This document shows, in pieces, positions 61,302 through 64,000 of a stretch of 64,000 nt of DNA. The first letter of the stretch is position 1. Each line of letters opens with the position of its first letter. The DNA is from a virus. The translations under genes and the position numbers were made by a program. The notes beneath the pieces are model-generated. The model saw only the letters and a list, made by a program, of their open reading frames with translations. It made no database searches and had not been told where the DNA came from. The stretch lies in the IMG/VR virus record IMGVR_UViG_3300044635_001663, positions 1 through 64,000 of that record, one strand, 5' to 3'.

Positions 61302-61830
61302 TAGACTGAATGGTCAAAGATGTTATTTAGCAGGAGCGATGGATCGTGTGAAGGATAGGGGTGCTACGTGGAGAGATAATATTACTCCGATTTTAGAAAA
61401 TTTTGGAGTATCCGTATTTAATCCACTTAAAAAACCAACAGATGTTGGCCTAGAAACACCAGATATTATCCAGTATAAACAACAATTAAAATCAAATGGT
61501 CAGTATGATGAATTGACTAAATTAATGAAAACCATTAGATCTGTTGATCTTAGAATGGTTGATATTTGTGATTTTTTAGTTGTAAATCTTGATATAGACA
61601 CACATCCGTGCGGAACATTAGAAGAAATTTTTTTGGCAAACAGACAGAAGAAACCTATAATAATTCACATAGAACAAGGTAAAAAGCTTACCCCTGACTG
61701 GCTGTTTGGAACCATACCTCATTGTCTATTCTTTTCTAGTTGGCCAGAACTGCATGAGTATTTAAAACATATCAATAGTGATCAAAATATAAACACCCTT
61801 AATAGATGGTACTTCTTTAAAAATGTCTGA
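61276..61830 (+). CDS. Nucleoside 2-deoxyribosyltransferase-like protein
   Basis: 184 residues. RCYLAGAMDRVKDRGATWR at the start, SVDLRMVDICDFLVVNLD in the middle, and CGTLEEIFLANRQKKPII are the substrate and Glu regions of the family, which exchanges bases between nucleosides. Fits the nucleotide-scavenging genes (10065, 23664, 31179). Confidence 0.85.
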   Translation: MDSIKPTLNRLNGQRCYLAGAMDRVKDRGATWRDNITPILENFGVSVFNPLKKPTDVGLETPDIIQYKQQLKSNGQYDELTKLMKTIRSVDLRMVDICDFLVVNLDIDTHPCGTLEEIFLANRQKKPIIIHIEQGKKLTPDWLFGTIPHCLFFSSWPELHEYLKHINSDQNINTLNRWYFFKNV

Positions 61831-62356
61831 AACACAAAAAAATATTCAAGATAATCATTATGAGTTGCCCCCGAACCCAGATTCATCACCGTCGATAGAA
61901 TATGTGTCCTCAAATACATTAATTACAAATCCTCCGTATGAGTTTATTGACATCCATAAAACCAAATTGGGACACTCTACTATTGGAGGAATAGGAGTCT
62001 ATGCAACAGAAAATATTAAACAGTTTGAACTTATAGAGCGTTGCCCACTTGTTCCTCTAGAATTTAGATCTAAATATATAGGGGACAGAGCTATATGGAA
62101 ATACTGTTATAGCAAACCATTGTGTGATTGTGCAGACTGTAAGAGTCACGGATTCGTTATGTATATGGTACTTGGTCACGGAATGATTTATAATCATCAG
62201 GATCAAAATAATGCCGAAATGAAATTTAATCATAAAGATTTATATGTAGACATTGTAGCCTCTGTAGATATATCTGCTAATCAAGAAATTTTTACTAATT
62301 ATGGATCTAGATATTTTGCTGGTATGACAAAAAAAGTAATTAGAGATCAGCAATGA
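61823..62356 (+). CDS. SET-domain protein
   Basis: 177 residues. IGGIGVYATENIKQFELIERCP (SET-N), GHGMIYNHQDQNNAEM (the N-H-x motif) and ANQEIFTNYGSRYF (the Y motif) define a SET domain, an S-adenosylmethionine-dependent lysine methyltransferase. Phage SET proteins exist with unknown targets. Cys cluster CDCADC is inserted in the middle. Confidence 0.87.
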   Translation: MSETQKNIQDNHYELPPNPDSSPSIEYVSSNTLITNPPYEFIDIHKTKLGHSTIGGIGVYATENIKQFELIERCPLVPLEFRSKYIGDRAIWKYCYSKPLCDCADCKSHGFVMYMVLGHGMIYNHQDQNNAEMKFNHKDLYVDIVASVDISANQEIFTNYGSRYFAGMTKKVIRDQQ

Positions 62357-63063
62357 CCAACACAGCTATAACAATGACAGCTTTTAAAAGAACGAACTAT
62401 TTTAAAACTGTTCTGAATTCTATAAAAAATAGTATGGATTATTGTAGAACTTATCTTCCGATTTATATATCTATAGACTATTACTCTGAAGAAATTCCAA
62501 CTTTAGTGAAATCTATAGATTGGACCGAAATTCATATGCTAATAAACAATCCTTCTGTAGGATGCAATCAAAACACTAGGAACGCAATATCTTATGGACT
62601 ATCTATCAAAGATTCCGTGATACATATCGAAGATGATACTGTCATGTCAAAGGACGCTATTAAATTCTTTGTAGATATGTTAAAAATGTTTCATGATGAT
62701 AGTTCAATAGTGTCTGTTACAGGATATAACAGAACAATCTCCTTAGACTTAGATAATAAATCAGATTTTTCTAAGATAGAACAACAAAATCATTTTACGT
62801 GTTGGGGTGCTGCTTTCTGGAAACATAAAGCAGATATATTATTAGATAATTGGATTCAAACTTGCAATAAAGAAAATAGTTCTATATCTTGGGATAGTCA
62901 TATTAATGATAATATTTTTATTCCAAATAAATTATATCAGGTTAAACCTATGATATCTCGTATACAAAATATAGGGGCGGAAGACGGCACATGGGTTCCT
63001 TCGGCTGGATGGCATTATGATAATCATAGATCTCCATTCACATCAGATGATTTATTATCATGA
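62353..63063 (+). CDS. GT-A glycosyltransferase
   Basis: 236 residues. AITMTAFKRTNYFKTVLNSI opening, IHIEDDTVMSKDA as the D-x-D-type nucleotide-sugar site, FTCWGAAFW acceptor loop. Resembles family GT2/GT13-like glycosyltransferases used in surface or DNA glycosylation. The sugar and acceptor are unknown. Confidence 0.85.
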   Translation: MTNTAITMTAFKRTNYFKTVLNSIKNSMDYCRTYLPIYISIDYYSEEIPTLVKSIDWTEIHMLINNPSVGCNQNTRNAISYGLSIKDSVIHIEDDTVMSKDAIKFFVDMLKMFHDDSSIVSVTGYNRTISLDLDNKSDFSKIEQQNHFTCWGAAFWKHKADILLDNWIQTCNKENSSISWDSHINDNIFIPNKLYQVKPMISRIQNIGAEDGTWVPSAGWHYDNHRSPFTSDDLLS

Positions 63064-63689
63064 TTAAATTAATTATTTTTGATATGGATGGAGTGTTAGT
63101 CGATCTATGGGATGATAAAGACAAGCCTTTATTAGGACGTTTTTATAGTGCTCATTTTGCTTTTACTGTTGGGCAATTCTGTAAAGAAGTTACACATGAT
63201 CCCAACTACTATTTCCACGGTGAAGAAATTAGCATAGCAGCTAGAGCTTATACTCACGGTTATGATATTTATCACCCGCACAAGGTAGTGTGCTGGCATG
63301 AATATACTAGAAAAGGCCGATCAAAACAATGGGACGATGATCCTGTATGGGGCAATCCTAACAATGAGTGCCATCTTCGTAATCGCAAACTATTTGAAAT
63401 GTACGGAGGAAAAAGAGATATAGATTTTGGTCCTTATGGTTTTGGAACAGAAAGGACTTTAAGGGACTATGAGAAATATGCAGGTATTAGTTTTGGAAAA
63501 AGAGCAATACAAAAAAGTGTAACAGAACGCAAAGCTCCTCCAGATGCTATGCAATTTAGCACAGACCAAGAATTCGATGATGCTTTGCTTAGAATTTTTA
63601 AACACTGTATTGATATAGGATACGACAGAGTAAAAGAAACAGACTATGATTTTTCGGTTGTAGCATTCCATGATGAAGGAGATCTATGA
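63060..63689 (+). CDS. Chimera: HAD N-terminus joined to GlcNAc-transferase C-terminus
   Basis: 209 residues. Residues 1-15 (MIKLIIFDMDGVLVD) are a perfect HAD motif I, but no other HAD motif follows. From about residue 28, AHFAFTVGQFCKEVTHDPNY, FHGEEISIAARAYTHGYD and VVCWHEYTR match the C-terminal half of GlcNAc-type glycosyltransferases, whose N-terminal half is missing. Likely a deletion fusion of two genes, or a library/assembly join. Confidence 0.8.
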   Translation: MIKLIIFDMDGVLVDLWDDKDKPLLGRFYSAHFAFTVGQFCKEVTHDPNYYFHGEEISIAARAYTHGYDIYHPHKVVCWHEYTRKGRSKQWDDDPVWGNPNNECHLRNRKLFEMYGGKRDIDFGPYGFGTERTLRDYEKYAGISFGKRAIQKSVTERKAPPDAMQFSTDQEFDDALLRIFKHCIDIGYDRVKETDYDFSVVAFHDEGDL

Positions 63690-64000
63690 TGTCTAATTTA
63701 GGGGATATCAAATCACAAAAACTAGGAAACATGATACTTGAAGGTCATTTAGGAGGATTTTTTGATCAAGGAGATGGTGGAACTTATTATCCAAACATGT
63801 GGTCATATCTGGTAAATAAATATGATATAAAAACTGTTTTGGATATAGGATGTGGTAGGGGTTTTTCTTCTTTATACTTCAAGAGTATTGGATGTGAAAT
63901 AACGGGAGTTGACGGAAGCGTAAATGCTGCTCAATCATCATTAATTCCAGAAAACTTAATTACTCACGATTATTCAAGAGGCATGACCAATATAGATAAA
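63686..64000 (+). CDS. SAM-dependent methyltransferase, 3' truncated
   Basis: 105 codons before the window ends. VLDIGCGRGFSSLYF is motif I and ITGVDGSVNAAQSS motif II of class I methyltransferases. Preceded by LGGFFDQGDGGTYYP. It overlaps the chimera's stop and may work with the glycosyltransferase genes on sugar modification. Confidence 0.88.
   Translation, partial: MMSNLGDIKSQKLGNMILEGHLGGFFDQGDGGTYYPNMWSYLVNKYDIKTVLDIGCGRGFSSLYFKSIGCEITGVDGSVNAAQSSLIPENLITHDYSRGMTNIDK

Overview
The window reads as an internal stretch of a large double-stranded DNA phage genome, probably infecting a Gram-negative or planctomycete-like host. The phage assignment rests on a RIIA/RIIB-like pair, a compact DNA-metabolism set, a tRNA array, a tmRNA, free-standing HNH nucleases, and well over a hundred tiny, tightly packed, mostly start/stop-overlapping genes on one strand. 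ThyX, ATP-dependent ligase, endonuclease VII, a RuvB-like motor, a RepB/AEP-type primase and a UV-damage endonuclease make up the DNA-metabolism set. No portal, capsid, tail or terminase gene is visible, so this is early, accessory and host-takeover territory. Several proteins carry Sec signal peptides (23365, 47106, 47414, 57159, 57924), so the host has an extracytoplasmic space with protein export. The planctomycete idea rests only on a resemblance recalled for the protein at 47414.

Region 1 (about 1-12,000) is visibly richer in G+C. It is built as a chain of short one- to three-gene units. Ten of the boundaries carry the same roughly 85-bp cassette: two related hairpin halves around a GC-rich core. 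Most cassettes are followed by an A/T tract and a sigma70-like promoter whose spacer holds the motif GNCGATA. This region also carries a 480-nt structured non-coding RNA ending in a tRNA-like fold (3270-3825), and nine clear tRNA genes between 6.4 and 9.7 kb. Its recognisable genes include a phosphoribosyltransferase, a DUF932/TIGR03299 protein and a kinase-like protein.

Region 2 (about 12,000-39,500) is AT-rich and the cassettes fade out as degenerate halves. Dozens of small genes follow with ATGA/TAATG overlaps, many of them paralogous. Recognisable genes are a subtilase, Hsp20, a second phosphoribosyltransferase, two calcineurin-like phosphoesterases, two HExxH proteins, ThyX, a UV-damage endonuclease, a deaminase-fold protein and the only minus-strand gene, an HNH endonuclease at 32.6-33.2 kb. 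The CGATA promoters persist here.

Region 3 (39,494-64,000) opens with a tmRNA (39494-39839) encoding the tag GKTTLALAA. It continues with a PD-(D/E)XK-like protein, endonuclease VII, DNA ligase, an HNH protein, a methyltransferase, a PspC-domain protein, secreted small proteins, RIIA, RIIB and a RepB-like primase. A RuvA-domain-III-like protein sits beside RuvB, followed by a secreted thioredoxin, HNH, a membrane-anchored trypsin-like protease and an actin-like ATPase. The end holds a macro-like domain, a nucleoside deoxyribosyltransferase-like protein, a SET protein, a glycosyltransferase, a HAD/glycosyltransferase chimera and a truncated methyltransferase.

Together the genes suggest nucleotide scavenging and replication/recombination functions, a translation-support kit and proteins acting in the host envelope. 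The tRNAs mainly read A- or U-ending codons suited to the AT-rich genes; the tmRNA complements them. All functions are read from sequence motifs by eye; no database search was run.
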